A stretch of DNA of 64,000 nt from positions 29,621 through 93,620 of the forward strand of contig CALFUT010000041.1 of NCBI GenBank assembly GCA_937929805.1. The letters run 5' to 3'. Shown in pieces: positions 48,510 to 58,247 of the stretch. Numbering within the stretch: the first letter of the stretch is position 1; every line of letters begins with the position of its first letter. The position numbers and the translations under genes were made by a program. The notes beneath the pieces were generated by a model that was given only the letters and a program-made list of their open reading frames with translations, was not told where the DNA came from and searched no databases. The stretch comes from an uncultured Pirellulaceae bacterium. Its GTDB lineage: Bacteria > Planctomycetota > Planctomycetia > Pirellulales > Pirellulaceae.

Positions 48510-50714
48510 CTACTTGGTTCCCACGGGAAAGATCAAACGCACGAATGTGTTTGCCGAATCGTACGAATCCCTGCTAGATTTTCCATCGATGTGCAGTGAC
48601 GTCACCAGCGAGTCGACTTTGCCAACCAGAACCGCGCGAGACAATTGAAGATGGTCGGTGAGGTCAACGAATGGCTGATACCCGTGAGAAAGTCCAGTGT
48701 ACTCTCGGCCACCGGCTGCGGAATAGAACATCAGCACTTCCGCGAGGCGATCGACGCGAGTGCTCGTTGGGTCCCACGGGATTTTTCGGGCTCGGTTGGT
48801 ATCTTCGGCATCTTTGGAGCGTCGATTCAAATAGCTGCTGGTCGTTTGTTCTCGAAGGTCGTCGCCCAAGATGTCAATGATGTCTCCGGGTTCAAGTCGC
48901 GCCGGCAATTGGTAGACGTACTCTCCATAAAGCAGCCGGCAATCTTTGAGCGGTTGGTCGAGCGGATTGGAGAACGTGCCCTCGATGTGACGAGTCCGAC
49001 GGTTGAGCTTCAGCCCGCTTTCAATTGGCAACTGAGCTTCACTCCACCATTGACCAAACAACGCACGAGTTGAGGAGACTCGAAGAGATTGGTCGGCAAT
49101 TCGAATGTTCAAGTCTGATGGATTGGAGGCTGCGGTGACTTGCTGCACGTAGCCCTGCCCAGTCAGTGAATTGACGGCACGAGTGTTCATGCCTCCCAGC
49201 CCATCGCCCGGCAATCCTTGCCACCCAAGCACACGTTGATCGATCGAGCCAGTCAGTTCGGTTGAGTCGGGAAGTTCGATCGAGCACTGCCCTCCAATGG
49301 GGCTGTAGTAATGAGTCCAGATGTTGCTGCGCGTCTGGCCCGAAGTTTGGTCGATATCAATTATTTCTAATTGGTTCAGCTTGATGTTGGGTGGCCGAAC
49401 GGATCTTGCCAACAAGAAGGCACCCGCACAGAACAGCAGCGAGATGATGGGGAACGTCAGCCAAGTCAGCTCCATCCGCCCAGCAAGCCTACGCAGCAGA
49501 AAGTAGTCGCCCGGACCAACGCAAAGGATGAACAGTCCGATCAGCGTCGCGACCGAAGCGAAGGAAACAAACGTGACGCTGGAAAAACGGTCAAGCGTCA
49601 GTCTTAGTTGGCCAGCAAGATCGGTGTAGCCAACATGCGAGACCCGGCTGCCTTTTGCACTGCTTGAAGATCGAACGCCCGCTACTTCATCCGTGGCGGT
49701 TCGATTGACGACCCTTTGCACTAAGCCGCTGTAACCTTTCCATTGCGTGAATCGATCGTCGTTCAAATCGAAGGCGACAAACGTTAATTTGCCAAAACCA
49801 AAGGCGGTTGAAACGACCAACGGCAGCGAATCTTGGGTTAGCTCTACCCTGCCCTGCACCGCTTCCAATTGACAAACATCAATCGGCTGCCCCTCACGCG
49901 CGATCAGTTGCTCATTCGCATCCGCAAAAAATTCAATTCGCGAACTTGATTCAACGGCTCGTCTGCCTGCGTACACGCCCGGGCAAAATGTTTTCCATGG
50001 TCCAACGTCGGACAAAATGCTTCCTTGGTCAGGACCGACCGAAAGGATCAAGTTTCCGCCTCGTTCTACCCATTTTCGGATGGCCAACCACTGTTCTGGC
50101 GAAATGGGTTTTTCTTGCTCGCTGGCGCTGGCTGAAATAATCAGCCGTTCCACCGATTGCCACGCCAGCCAGTTTGACGGCAGCTGACTTGATTCGGCAA
50201 TCGAGACAATGGCCGATTCGGACGAGTTCGTAATCGAAACTTGGGTGGCGATCGTTGAAGCGATCGAAGTTCCATTTTCGATAACAACGGTCAGACCCTG
50301 AGTCGATGGATGGATCACATGCTTCGCCGTCGAGTCCTTCAGTCGGAACGCATGAGAGCGGCTGGTTTCTCCACCTGATTTCAAATGCACGCGGCATTGA
50401 CCATGCTTTCGACCGGCTTGCATTAAGCACTCCAGCCAACCGTTGTCGTGCCGGATCGGCTGCCCTTCCAGCGTGACGGGAAAGCCGTCGGCGTCCACGG
50501 TATCAACCGAGTACGAATCGATTGAGTCGCCGTCATCGCTTCGCACAAAGATCGGGAACCATGCGCCCAGCCGCGAGTGACCGTCGAATCCGACTTGGAT
50601 GTTGCTGGTTTCAGCTTGATCGGTTGCGCAAGCCGCGTCGGTGGTCATCGCTGTCGTCAGTAGCGCCAGCGTCGCAAATGTGAACGCTCGAAATGGAAAC
50701 CGATTGAGGGGCAT
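48510..50714 (-). CDS. Large membrane protein with GATase-like and beta domains, ABC-system associated
   Basis: With the ATG at 50714 the protein has 734 residues. A signal peptide (FPFRAFTFATLALLTTAMT) leads to a beta-rich domain (IQVGFDGHSRLGAWFPIFVR), then a segment like class I glutamine-amidotransferase folds used by GldG-like proteins (EQWLAIRKWVERGGNLILSV). Two membrane helices lie near residues 400-425 and 440-465 (VTFVSFASVATLIGLFILCVG and a second after RMELTWLTFPI). A beta-rich tail follows. The layout resembles planctomycete proteins encoded with ABC ATPases that handle surface or gliding-type functions. The substrate is unknown. The longer frame to 50918 overlaps the MazG-like gene and is not used. 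Confidence 0.65.
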   Translation of the reverse strand: MPLNRFPFRAFTFATLALLTTAMTTDAACATDQAETSNIQVGFDGHSRLGAWFPIFVRSDDGDSIDSYSVDTVDADGFPVTLEGQPIRHDNGWLECLMQAGRKHGQCRVHLKSGGETSRSHAFRLKDSTAKHVIHPSTQGLTVVIENGTSIASTIATQVSITNSSESAIVSIAESSQLPSNWLAWQSVERLIISASASEQEKPISPEQWLAIRKWVERGGNLILSVGPDQGSILSDVGPWKTFCPGVYAGRRAVESSSRIEFFADANEQLIAREGQPIDVCQLEAVQGRVELTQDSLPLVVSTAFGFGKLTFVAFDLNDDRFTQWKGYSGLVQRVVNRTATDEVAGVRSSSSAKGSRVSHVGYTDLAGQLRLTLDRFSSVTFVSFASVATLIGLFILCVGPGDYFLLRRLAGRMELTWLTFPIISLLFCAGAFLLARSVRPPNIKLNQLEIIDIDQTSGQTRSNIWTHYYSPIGGQCSIELPDSTELTGSIDQRVLGWQGLPGDGLGGMNTRAVNSLTGQGYVQQVTAASNPSDLNIRIADQSLRVSSTRALFGQWWSEAQLPIESGLKLNRRTRHIEGTFSNPLDQPLKDCRLLYGEYVYQLPARLEPGDIIDILGDDLREQTTSSYLNRRSKDAEDTNRARKIPWDPTSTRVDRLAEVLMFYSAAGGREYTGLSHGYQPFVDLTDHLQLSRAVLVGKVDSLVTSLHIDGKSSRDSYDSANTFVRLIFPVGTK

Positions 50715-50811
50715 GAGAAAAAGGTTTGTGTCCGTTTGTAGGAAGGAAGGGAGCGACGTACTGTTTCGTTTGATTGGGCGATTGGGATCTGAGCCAAACG
50801 GAATTTGCTGG

Positions 50812-51171
50812 TTACGGCTTCGCGGCGTCGGCACAAACGCAGGCAAACTGTTGGCAGCCGGGGCAGCCGGAGCCATATTTCTCCATGATGGCTTCGTCCA
50901 AATCGATGTTGGCCACATTCGCGATGGTAGTTAACCAAGCCAGCACATCGGCAAATTCCAGTTTCAAATTCTCTCTTTTGGCTTGGTACGCTTCCGGATC
51001 TGCCGCCTGATCCATCTGGCTCGTTTCACGTAACGCCGACGACAGTTCGCCCACTTCCTCCATCAGCCACATGAACGTCCCCGGAATTCCTCGGGCGACA
51101 TCCTTTTCGTAGTACATCTCACGGATGAGCGATTGGAACTTTCGAATAGAAACGTCGGAAGATTCACTCAT
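50812..51171 (-). CDS. MazG-like nucleotide pyrophosphohydrolase
   Basis: The 119-residue all-alpha protein has the MazG-fold metal site: TFMWLMEEVGELSSALRE (the EExxE-type acidic helix) and LKLEFADVLAWLTTIANV (the ExxD helix). MazG-like enzymes hydrolyse NTPs to NMP and pyrophosphate, cleaning non-canonical nucleotides or adjusting alarmone level. A distinctive Cys-rich C-terminus CPGCQQFACVC could bind zinc. The ATG at 51171 overlaps the end of the Rieske gene by 8 bases, so it is translationally coupled. Confidence 0.85.
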   Translation of the reverse strand: MSESSDVSIRKFQSLIREMYYEKDVARGIPGTFMWLMEEVGELSSALRETSQMDQAADPEAYQAKRENLKLEFADVLAWLTTIANVANIDLDEAIMEKYGSGCPGCQQFACVCADAAKP

Positions 51172-51592
51172 GCGTTTCCTCGTCCGATTTCTGAACGTCG
51201 TCCGATTTTTGGCCGCAGTCGTTCTTGCAGTCGTCAAGTTTTCGAGTCGCAGCGACGTCGGCAGAGTCCACCGATTGATCTTCCGCGAAGACTTTGACTT
51301 GGATGTCTTCTCCTTCTACTTTGACTTCGAACGTGTCAATCTTCAGCGATGGATTGTCGCACCAAGTGCCGGTTTTGATGTCGAATCGCCAAGCGTGCCA
51401 CGGGCAAGTGACCTCGGACGCTTCCAAGAAACCCGTCGATAGAGACGCTCCCATGTGCGGGCACATGTCGTCCATCGCTCGATAAGTGCCGTCGTCATTG
51501 AAGACCGCGACGACGCGACCGTTTACCTCGTACGCGGCTCCTTTTCCCACCGGGATGTCGCCAACTTTTGCGACAGTTTCGAACTCAGGCAT
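51164..51592 (-). CDS. Rieske [2Fe-2S] ferredoxin-like protein
   Basis: The 142-residue protein starts MPEFETVAKVGDIPVGKGAA and carries the Rieske cluster ligands in CPHMGASLS and CPWHAWRFD (CxH and CxxH), as in NirD- and BphA3-type small Rieske ferredoxins. The C-terminal 45 residues are charged and low-complexity (DDCKNDCGQKSDD). It is probably a soluble electron carrier; the partner oxygenase or reductase is not adjacent. The start ATG lies in a TTGATG just after the stop of the upstream DUF6263-like gene, and its stop overlaps the MazG-like gene. Confidence 0.88.
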   Translation of the reverse strand: MPEFETVAKVGDIPVGKGAAYEVNGRVVAVFNDDGTYRAMDDMCPHMGASLSTGFLEASEVTCPWHAWRFDIKTGTWCDNPSLKIDTFEVKVEGEDIQVKVFAEDQSVDSADVAATRKLDDCKNDCGQKSDDVQKSDEETHE

Positions 51593-51597
51593 CAAGG

Positions 51598-52539
51598 CTA
51601 CTTTCTTTCCAGCGTGAATACAGATTCAACAACCACGGCGGTCGACATTTGCATGTCGCGATGGGAACTCTTCGTAGTAATTGTCGTTTGTTGCCAGCAG
51701 TTGGCACAATGCCCGGCATTGCGGTCGAATCGGAGTTCGCCGTCCCACTCAAACGTAGCGACTTCTGGTTGATTGGTAGTTGTGGTTTCGCCGGGCGGGC
51801 TTGCTTTGGCCGCGTCAAACTTTTCGGCGGTCGACAAAGAGAAGACATCCAGTTGCGTTCCATCGATATTCTTTTGGCCGGCGTACGTCATTTTTCGTTT
51901 GCCAAGAGGAGCAGCGACGACGGTCGCCGGGTTGGTTGTCGGTTCGATGACAACCGACTGGCCCTTTTCTAGCGTCGCTTCAGGCAGGCTTAGCGAGCCG
52001 CTTTGGATTTGTGCTTGAAGTTTGCCGGGATCAAGCAAAGCCTTCAACCAAGAATCTGTCGGGATCGCGTCGAGGCGTTTTTGAGTTTCGTGGGGCACGT
52101 CAACCGAAAGCACTTCTCCGCGTGGGTTCATTTTTAGTTTGAAGACCAGTCCGACAAGCGGTTTGAGTTGCTTCAGTAACCCACGCGAATTTTTGGCCGG
52201 TTTGGTTTCGCTGGCTGTGTCGATGGCAACCGATTTGGTGTTGTCGGCCGGGTTGTCGATGTTGACCTTGATGGACTCAATCGTCTGGTCGATCAACGCC
52301 AAGTCATTTTCCACACCAGTAACTTTCCAAGCCGCCAACAACTCCACCGACGATCCAAGGATTGACTTACGTTTCTCAACAAGTGTCTCGATGTTGGTGG
52401 TCTGTCTTTGAGTCACCGAAAAATCGTCGGCGGCAGACAACTTCCAACGAATTTCTTGAGCAGACATCGAAGCGTTGAAGCCGATCCAGCAGATCATCGT
52501 CAGCAGCAAAGTCGCCCGCGTTTTTGTTAGGAATCTCAT
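51598..52539 (-). CDS. DUF6263-like secreted protein
   Basis: With the ATG at 52539 the protein has 313 residues: an RFLTKTRATLLLTMICWIGF signal peptide ending ASMSAQE, then a beta-rich domain. The pattern RWKLSAADDFSVTQRQTTN, FKLKMNPRGEVLSVDVPHE and the later TYAGQKNIDGTQLDVFSLS matches the DUF6263 type of planctomycete and Bacteroidetes exported proteins, which have a lipoprotein-like YKFRPG..Y.....Q layout. No function is known. It precedes the Rieske and MazG-like genes with minimal spacing and is probably the first gene of that operon. Confidence 0.65.
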   Translation of the reverse strand: MRFLTKTRATLLLTMICWIGFNASMSAQEIRWKLSAADDFSVTQRQTTNIETLVEKRKSILGSSVELLAAWKVTGVENDLALIDQTIESIKVNIDNPADNTKSVAIDTASETKPAKNSRGLLKQLKPLVGLVFKLKMNPRGEVLSVDVPHETQKRLDAIPTDSWLKALLDPGKLQAQIQSGSLSLPEATLEKGQSVVIEPTTNPATVVAAPLGKRKMTYAGQKNIDGTQLDVFSLSTAEKFDAAKASPPGETTTTNQPEVATFEWDGELRFDRNAGHCANCWQQTTITTKSSHRDMQMSTAVVVESVFTLERK

Positions 52540-52614
52540 CGGCAGGGAATCAGTCCAGTTGCATTGGTGCGGTGGAGCATCATTTACCAATGCGGCCACG
52601 GAGTTTTCAAAGGA

Positions 52615-53313
52615 TTAAAAGGTGAAGGTTTCGCCCGGCTTTAATACCGCAGCCGCCGATTCAGTTTTGCTACGAATTTGTTCGGCCCACTGTTCGGCGT
52701 TCTGCTCGATCGGAGGCCAAGTGTTGAAATGAGTTGGCAAAACGGTTTTCGGTTGTACCAGTTTGGTGGCGGCGACCGAGTCCTCAGGCCCCATCGTGAA
52801 CAGATCACCAATCGGCAAGACGGCGACATCGATCCCGGATTCTCCAATTAGAGCCATGTCGGAAAACAAGCCAGTGTCACAGGCAAAGTAGATCTTTTTC
52901 TCAGTGCCATCGTCATCGATCGTCAGCACAAAACCGGCCGGACAACCGCCGTAAGATCCGTCGGGCAGCCCGCTGCTGTGCAACGCCGGCGTCATTTTGA
53001 CTTTGCCGAAGTCTGTTTGTGCGACACCGCCAATATTCATGCCGATGGTGTTTTTGACGCCGTGGTTCTTTTCAAGCCACAGAGCGATCTCGTAATTGGT
53101 CACGATCGTCGCGCCGATTCGGTTGGCGATTTCTGCCGCATCGGAAATGTGATCCGCGTGCCCGTGCGAGACGAGAATCAGATCGGCATTCGCGTCGGTT
53201 GCCTTGATAGTTGCCGATGGATTGTCATTGAGAAACGGATCCAGCAGGATGGTGCCGGCAGCGGTTTCGATGGACCAAGTCGCGTGACCGAGCCATGTGA
53301 GTTTGATTGCCAT
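52615..53313 (-). CDS. UPF0173 metal-dependent hydrolase (metallo-beta-lactamase fold)
   Basis: The 232-residue protein has KLTWLGHATWSIE and LLDPFLNDNP at the start, then SHGHADHISDAAEIA, the HxHxDH zinc motif, a later aspartate in ACDTGLFSDM and a histidine in LPTHFNTWPP. This set matches the UPF0173 family of UlaG-like metallo-hydrolases. The substrate is unknown, though relatives act on phosphodiester or lactone bonds. It lies 76 bp upstream of the DUF6263-like gene on the same strand and downstream of pgi. Confidence 0.9.
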   Translation of the reverse strand: MAIKLTWLGHATWSIETAAGTILLDPFLNDNPSATIKATDANADLILVSHGHADHISDAAEIANRIGATIVTNYEIALWLEKNHGVKNTIGMNIGGVAQTDFGKVKMTPALHSSGLPDGSYGGCPAGFVLTIDDDGTEKKIYFACDTGLFSDMALIGESGIDVAVLPIGDLFTMGPEDSVAATKLVQPKTVLPTHFNTWPPIEQNAEQWAEQIRSKTESAAAVLKPGETFTF

Positions 53314-53368
53314 GATGAAAATCCGTCACTGTCAAATTCTAAGAACGGTTACTCGTGAAACGCCTCGC

Positions 53369-54796
53369 TTAACCTTCTCGCAGGATCCGGTTCATGTTGA
53401 TCTTGTATTTTTCAACGCCCGGCTGGCCGTAAGGATTGATTCCCATCAGGCGGCCTTCGAGCACCGTGGCAAGCATCAGCATTTGGAACAGTTGGCCGAG
53501 TGCCGATTCGTTGGCGGCAGGAAGGTGCAAGTTGGTCGTTGGACGATCGTCCTCTTTGTAAGCCAAGTTCGTCCCTTGGATCGCGGCGGTCATGACGGCG
53601 GGCAACGTTTTGTCGGACAGTTCATTTAGTTGATCCTGATTCCACTCGCCGCCATTGAGTTCGCCGATCGGCAACGCATCGCACCGCCATGAATCAACGA
53701 TCACGTTGTTCATCACCTTGTCGCGAGTACCCTCTTGGTGCTGTTGGGCTCGCGAGTGCAAATCGCGCGAGTTCACGGCGGTTAGAGGGAACGCGCCTCG
53801 CTCGGCTTTGCCAAGGCTCTCGGCAAGCAATTGGTCGTACCAGAAACCGGCGGACTCGAGGGATTTGCTCCAAACCGAAAGGACTCGCGTGACGACGTTC
53901 TGTTCCTTCTCCAGCAAGTGGTTAACCGCCACGTAGTCCATGACTGGATTCTCACCCAGCTCGGCGGACCTGAAGGTCGAGTTCATCGCGGCGGCGGCTT
54001 CAAGCATCGTCACGACATCGATGCCAAGGATGGCCGCAGGCAACAGGCCAACGGCTGAGAAAACTGAGAACCGACCTCCGACGCCGTCGGGAACCAAAAA
54101 GCGATCCTTCACGCCAATCGCGTCGGCTAGGCTGGCAAGTTTTCCGGACTCGCCCGTCACAGGAACGATCAGGTCGGGCAAATTGTCTCGGCCAACGGTT
54201 TCTTCAAGTTTGCGTGTGAACTGGCGGAAGGCGGCGGCGGTCTCCAGCGTGCCGCCACTCTTGGAGATCACCACGATCGCCCATTTCCCTTCCGGTCCAT
54301 CGCCGGTGGTGTCCGCCTCGAGGAACTTCAGCAACGCCTGTGACCAATCGTTGTCCACATTGTTGCCTTCGAAATACATACGAGGCTTTCCACCGCGGGC
54401 AGATCGCGGCAGTTCGTTGTGATACGGATCGCAGCACGTTTCCATCAACGCGCGGGCTCCCATGTAAGAACCGCCGATGCCCAAGACCACGACCTTGTCG
54501 ACGGATTCTTGCAGCCGAGCGGCCGTTTTCAGGATTCGGCCAAGCTCGCTGTTTTCGCGATCCGACTGATAAGCGTCTAGAATTCGCTCAGGCATCTCGT
54601 GGAAGCCGGCATCCAAGGGTTGTTTTTCTTCGGGGACAGACGCACCCGAATCAAACATCTCAAGATCCGTTTTTAGCATCTCGTCTCGAGCCGCATTCAG
54701 CTCTGGTTTCAGCGCGTCGATTTGCTGCTGAGTGATCCCGTTCTTGGGAAGAAGTGAGCCTGAGTAGTCGAACGTGATCGGTTTGATTTTTGCCAT
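53369..54796 (-). CDS. pgi: Glucose-6-phosphate isomerase
   Basis: Pgi interconverts glucose 6-phosphate and fructose 6-phosphate. With the ATG at 54796 the protein has 475 residues, the shorter bacterial/archaeal-type length. Visible are VVLGIGGSYMGARAL (sugar-phosphate site), VISKSGGTLETAAAFR, the GVGGRFSVFSAVGLLPAA signature with the catalytic glutamate nearby in the following helix, and the basic-residue region LHSRAQQHQEGTRDK. The longer frame to 54916 is not supported. It diverges from gpmI, another central-carbon enzyme, across a 212-bp shared control region. Confidence 0.95.
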   Translation of the reverse strand: MAKIKPITFDYSGSLLPKNGITQQQIDALKPELNAARDEMLKTDLEMFDSGASVPEEKQPLDAGFHEMPERILDAYQSDRENSELGRILKTAARLQESVDKVVVLGIGGSYMGARALMETCCDPYHNELPRSARGGKPRMYFEGNNVDNDWSQALLKFLEADTTGDGPEGKWAIVVISKSGGTLETAAAFRQFTRKLEETVGRDNLPDLIVPVTGESGKLASLADAIGVKDRFLVPDGVGGRFSVFSAVGLLPAAILGIDVVTMLEAAAAMNSTFRSAELGENPVMDYVAVNHLLEKEQNVVTRVLSVWSKSLESAGFWYDQLLAESLGKAERGAFPLTAVNSRDLHSRAQQHQEGTRDKVMNNVIVDSWRCDALPIGELNGGEWNQDQLNELSDKTLPAVMTAAIQGTNLAYKEDDRPTTNLHLPAANESALGQLFQMLMLATVLEGRLMGINPYGQPGVEKYKINMNRILREG

Positions 54797-55008
54797 CGTG
54801 AAACACAAATTTTGGGTTGTCAAATTTGGAATGCGGGCGGCCTGAGCATGGAGGCCTCGGCCGCACCGGAAACAGAAAATTGTCGCGATATTTGCGGCAT
54901 CTGCCAGTGGACTCAATTGCGGTTCGGTTGCGGCACTGTGGCGACTGGGGCGAACGTGTTAATCTGGTTTCATCAAAATTTCCAAACTTTCAATCAGATG
55001 AAGATTTT

Positions 55009-56661
55009 ATGAAACCGCTTGAGAAACACGCTTCCTTTTCCGGCCCCGAAGGCCCCGTTGTGCTGGTAATTATGGATGGCGTCGGTATCGGAGCAGGCGA
55101 CGCCGGAGATATGGTCGCCAAAGCCAGCACGCCGAATCTGGATTGGTTGAAAGAGAACGCCATTGCGACGCAGTTGAAGGCTCACGGGCTTGCCGTCGGA
55201 ATGCCGTCCGATGATGACATGGGCAACAGTGAGGTTGGCCACAACGCGATCGGAGCCGGACGCGTGTTCGACCAAGGCGCGTTGCTGGTCAAAAACGCGG
55301 TTGCTTCAGGGGCAATCTACGAAGGTGAAGCTTGGAATGAATTGACCGGTAGCTTGGGTGGCGATTCAACCTTCCATTTTCTGGGCCTGCTGTCCGACGG
55401 CAACGTTCACTCGCACATCGACATCTTGCTGGCAATGCTGACTCAAGCGAAAGAGCAAGGAATCAAGAAAGTTCGTGTCCACACCTTGTTGGATGGCCGC
55501 GATGTTGGCCCCACGTCTGCCTTGGATTACGTGGCTCAATTGGAAAGCCATCTGTCCGAGATCAACAGCTCCGGTGATTTTGATTACGCGATCGCGTCCG
55601 GCGGAGGCCGTTTGTACATCACGATGGATCGCTACGACGCGGACTGGCCCATGATTGAACGAGGCTGGCAGACGCACGTCAAAGGTGAGGGACGTCAGTT
55701 TGCCAACGCGACCGAAGCGATCGAAACGCTGAGAGCCGAAACGCCGGGCGTCATTGATCAGGATCTGACCGAGTTCGTGATTGTTCGCGACGGAAAGCCA
55801 GTTGGTCCAATCGTCGATGGTGACAGCGTGGTGCTATTCAATTTTCGCGGTGACCGGGCGATCGAAATTTCGCGTACGTTCGATGAAGCGACCATTACCG
55901 AGTTCGACCGCGGTCCACTGCCGGACGTGAAGTTCGCGGGGATCATGCAATACGATGCCGATCGACAAATTCCGAAGCGGTTCCTTGTTTCTCCACCGCA
56001 AATTGATTCGGTGCTGGGCGAATATCTGGCAATCAGCGGCAAGAGCCAGTTGGCAGTCAGTGAGACTCAGAAATACGGCCACGTCACCTACTTCTTCAAC
56101 GGAAATCGTAGCGGCAAGTTTTCCGATGCATCAGAAGATTATGTTGAAATTACTTCAGACTTGCTGCCGTTTGAGCAACGTCCTTGGATGAAGGCGGGCG
56201 AGATCACGGATGTGATTCTTGACTCGATTCGCGAGCGAAAGCACGATTTTATCCGAGCAAATTACCCCAACGGCGACATGGTTGGACACACGGGCGACCT
56301 GTTGGCGGTCGAGATTTCGGTCGAAACGGTAGACCTTGGCGTGGGGCGGTTGATCGAAGCGATCAAGGCCGCGAACGGAATCTTGATTGTCACCGCGGAT
56401 CACGGCAACGCGGATGAAATGTTCGAAGTTGGCAAGGACGGCAAGTTGAAGCTTGACTCGAACGGCAACCCGAAATCCAAGACAAGCCATACGCTCAATC
56501 CGGTCCCTTGCTTCATCTACGATCCGGCCGGAACCGCGAAACTTCGCCTTGCCGGCGGAGCAGATCCAAAGGGCGTCAGCAGCTTGGCGGCAACCGTGAT
56601 GACTTGCTTGGGGCAGGTTCCGCCGGAAGATTATGACGACTCGATCGTCGAAGTTGGGTAG
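55009..56661 (+). CDS. gpmI: 2,3-bisphosphoglycerate-independent phosphoglycerate mutase
   Basis: GpmI interconverts 3- and 2-phosphoglycerate via a phosphoserine and two metal ions. The 550 residues fit the iPGM family. VLVIMDGVGIGAGDAGDM holds the first metal aspartate, MPSDDDMGNSEVGHNAIGAG contains the catalytic serine, and HTLLDGRDVGPTSALDY and GRLYITMDRYDADW are substrate-site hallmarks. The second metal site is in ADHGNADEM. The ATG at 55009 is at the family start; the frame is open 64 codons further but without similarity. Confidence 0.95.
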   Translation: MKPLEKHASFSGPEGPVVLVIMDGVGIGAGDAGDMVAKASTPNLDWLKENAIATQLKAHGLAVGMPSDDDMGNSEVGHNAIGAGRVFDQGALLVKNAVASGAIYEGEAWNELTGSLGGDSTFHFLGLLSDGNVHSHIDILLAMLTQAKEQGIKKVRVHTLLDGRDVGPTSALDYVAQLESHLSEINSSGDFDYAIASGGGRLYITMDRYDADWPMIERGWQTHVKGEGRQFANATEAIETLRAETPGVIDQDLTEFVIVRDGKPVGPIVDGDSVVLFNFRGDRAIEISRTFDEATITEFDRGPLPDVKFAGIMQYDADRQIPKRFLVSPPQIDSVLGEYLAISGKSQLAVSETQKYGHVTYFFNGNRSGKFSDASEDYVEITSDLLPFEQRPWMKAGEITDVILDSIRERKHDFIRANYPNGDMVGHTGDLLAVEISVETVDLGVGRLIEAIKAANGILIVTADHGNADEMFEVGKDGKLKLDSNGNPKSKTSHTLNPVPCFIYDPAGTAKLRLAGGADPKGVSSLAATVMTCLGQVPPEDYDDSIVEVG

Positions 56662-56693
56662 TTTCGTGTGATGCGAGCAAAAACTGCTGTGCG

Positions 56694-58247
56694 CTAAGTC
56701 GAGAAATGGCGCTTATTTCTTTGGTGTAAGGCGAATACGTAAAGTATCAACTGTGACAAAGCACAAACGAAAATAAATAGGTGAACGGTGAAGCTCAGGT
56801 AGGGACTGTACTTGGCGTAGTACGCTTGGAATGACAGCGGCATCCCGATCATGCCGGAAAAAGCTGATACGACTTTGGGGATATTCATCAGCAGCCCTAT
56901 CCATGCTGCCCATAGTTTTCCGTGCAGACACAACCAGCCAAAAATCCCTGGGATGATCAGCGACGAAGTCAACACCACCACCGCTGTCGGGGCCATTCGA
57001 AAATAGCTCTCCATTGGCACCACGTCAAAAAAGGCAATCGCGATGCAGGTTACCGAAAACCAAAGGCCAATCAAGACGCAGTAGGTCAACGTGTACCAGC
57101 CCGCAATTGACAACCAGTCCCGCCTGTGATGCCAAAACTTGTATTTGTTCAACACGCCGATCTTTTTGCCAGTAACCGGCTGGCCATTACTAAAGAGTCT
57201 GAGGTCACTCGCCACATCCGCCGCACTGGAATATCGTGCTGCAGGATTCTGTTGCAAACAGATAGCGCAAATGCGGTCGAGGTCACGGGGGATCTTGGAG
57301 GAAATTTTTCGCGCGCGTGGAGCGCTTGAGGTACGAATTTTTCGTAGGACTTCGTAGTAGTTGCCACCTGCGATTGGCGGTTGACCGGTCAGTAGCTCAA
57401 ACAGAATCACGCCTAGACTGTAAATGTCACTAGCGACTCGGTCGCTGTGTGCGAGCTGTTCCTCATTTTGGAGACCCTCAAGCTGCTCTGGTGCCATGTA
57501 GATTGGAGTTCCGACGATTAAGCTGGATTGTGTCTCGGTCGACTGGCTGCCCGTCAGTTTACTTAACCCAAAATCTGAAATTCGCGGCGTGAAATCTGCG
57601 AGCGACGGCTGGTCGTCTGTCGTTGAATCGGTTCGAGGATTATTATTGAATTGACGGTCCAAAAGAATGTTGTCCGGCTTGAGGTCGCGGTGAGATATCC
57701 CTTGTTGGTGAACGTAATGCAGCGCGTCGGCTACCTGCGCAATTAATTCGGAAACTTCGCGCAAATATGATTGGTCGTTCCTGACGTTGGGGCGATCGGC
57801 CAGCCATTTTGCCAAGCTGGGGCCATCGCACCATTGCGTTGCAATAAATGGTGGCACGCTATCCATGTTGTAGCGAAGCAGCTTGACGACGCCCGGGTGG
57901 TCGAGTTTGGCGATGGCGATCGCTTCGTCCTTGAATCGACTTAGCTCTTCTTCGTTGACCAGTACTTCGGGGCGCGGCACTTTTAGTGCGACTGGAAGCT
58001 GATTGTTGGTATCGTCGGCCAAGTAGACAACGCCAAAGGCTCCGGCACCTAGCGGCGACCGAATTCGGTAGCCACGAAGCTGTTGCCCCGCACCGAGACC
58101 CTGAGGTAGTGTGGCACGATCTGTCCATAGCCGGTCGAGACGGTTTTCTAGATCTCCTGAGCCATTGGGACGGTTGTCCGAAACTTCAGAAACGTCCGAT
58201 TGGGATTCCTTGCGTTGCTCCGCGGGACCTTGTTGCTCGTTAGCCAT
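56694..58247 (-). CDS. Membrane-anchored Ser/Thr protein kinase paired with an ECF sigma factor
   Basis: The 517-residue Hanks-type kinase has a glycine-rich loop LGAGAFGVVYLADD (near 66), the ATP lysine in PVALKVPR, the catalytic loop ISHRDLKPDNILL (near 184), DFGLSK (near 225) and the APE motif in YMAPEQLEG. After residue 360 there are four hydrophobic segments (IAGWYTLTYCVLIGLWFSVT and three more), giving a membrane-bound C-terminal half with no recognised extracellular sensor domain. The start overlaps the sigma factor stop by 8 bases. Planctomycetes have several ECF families linked to such kinases, where phosphorylation is thought to control the sigma factor. Confidence 0.92.
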   Translation of the reverse strand: MANEQQGPAEQRKESQSDVSEVSDNRPNGSGDLENRLDRLWTDRATLPQGLGAGQQLRGYRIRSPLGAGAFGVVYLADDTNNQLPVALKVPRPEVLVNEEELSRFKDEAIAIAKLDHPGVVKLLRYNMDSVPPFIATQWCDGPSLAKWLADRPNVRNDQSYLREVSELIAQVADALHYVHQQGISHRDLKPDNILLDRQFNNNPRTDSTTDDQPSLADFTPRISDFGLSKLTGSQSTETQSSLIVGTPIYMAPEQLEGLQNEEQLAHSDRVASDIYSLGVILFELLTGQPPIAGGNYYEVLRKIRTSSAPRARKISSKIPRDLDRICAICLQQNPAARYSSAADVASDLRLFSNGQPVTGKKIGVLNKYKFWHHRRDWLSIAGWYTLTYCVLIGLWFSVTCIAIAFFDVVPMESYFRMAPTAVVVLTSSLIIPGIFGWLCLHGKLWAAWIGLLMNIPKVVSAFSGMIGMPLSFQAYYAKYSPYLSFTVHLFIFVCALSQLILYVFALHQRNKRHFST

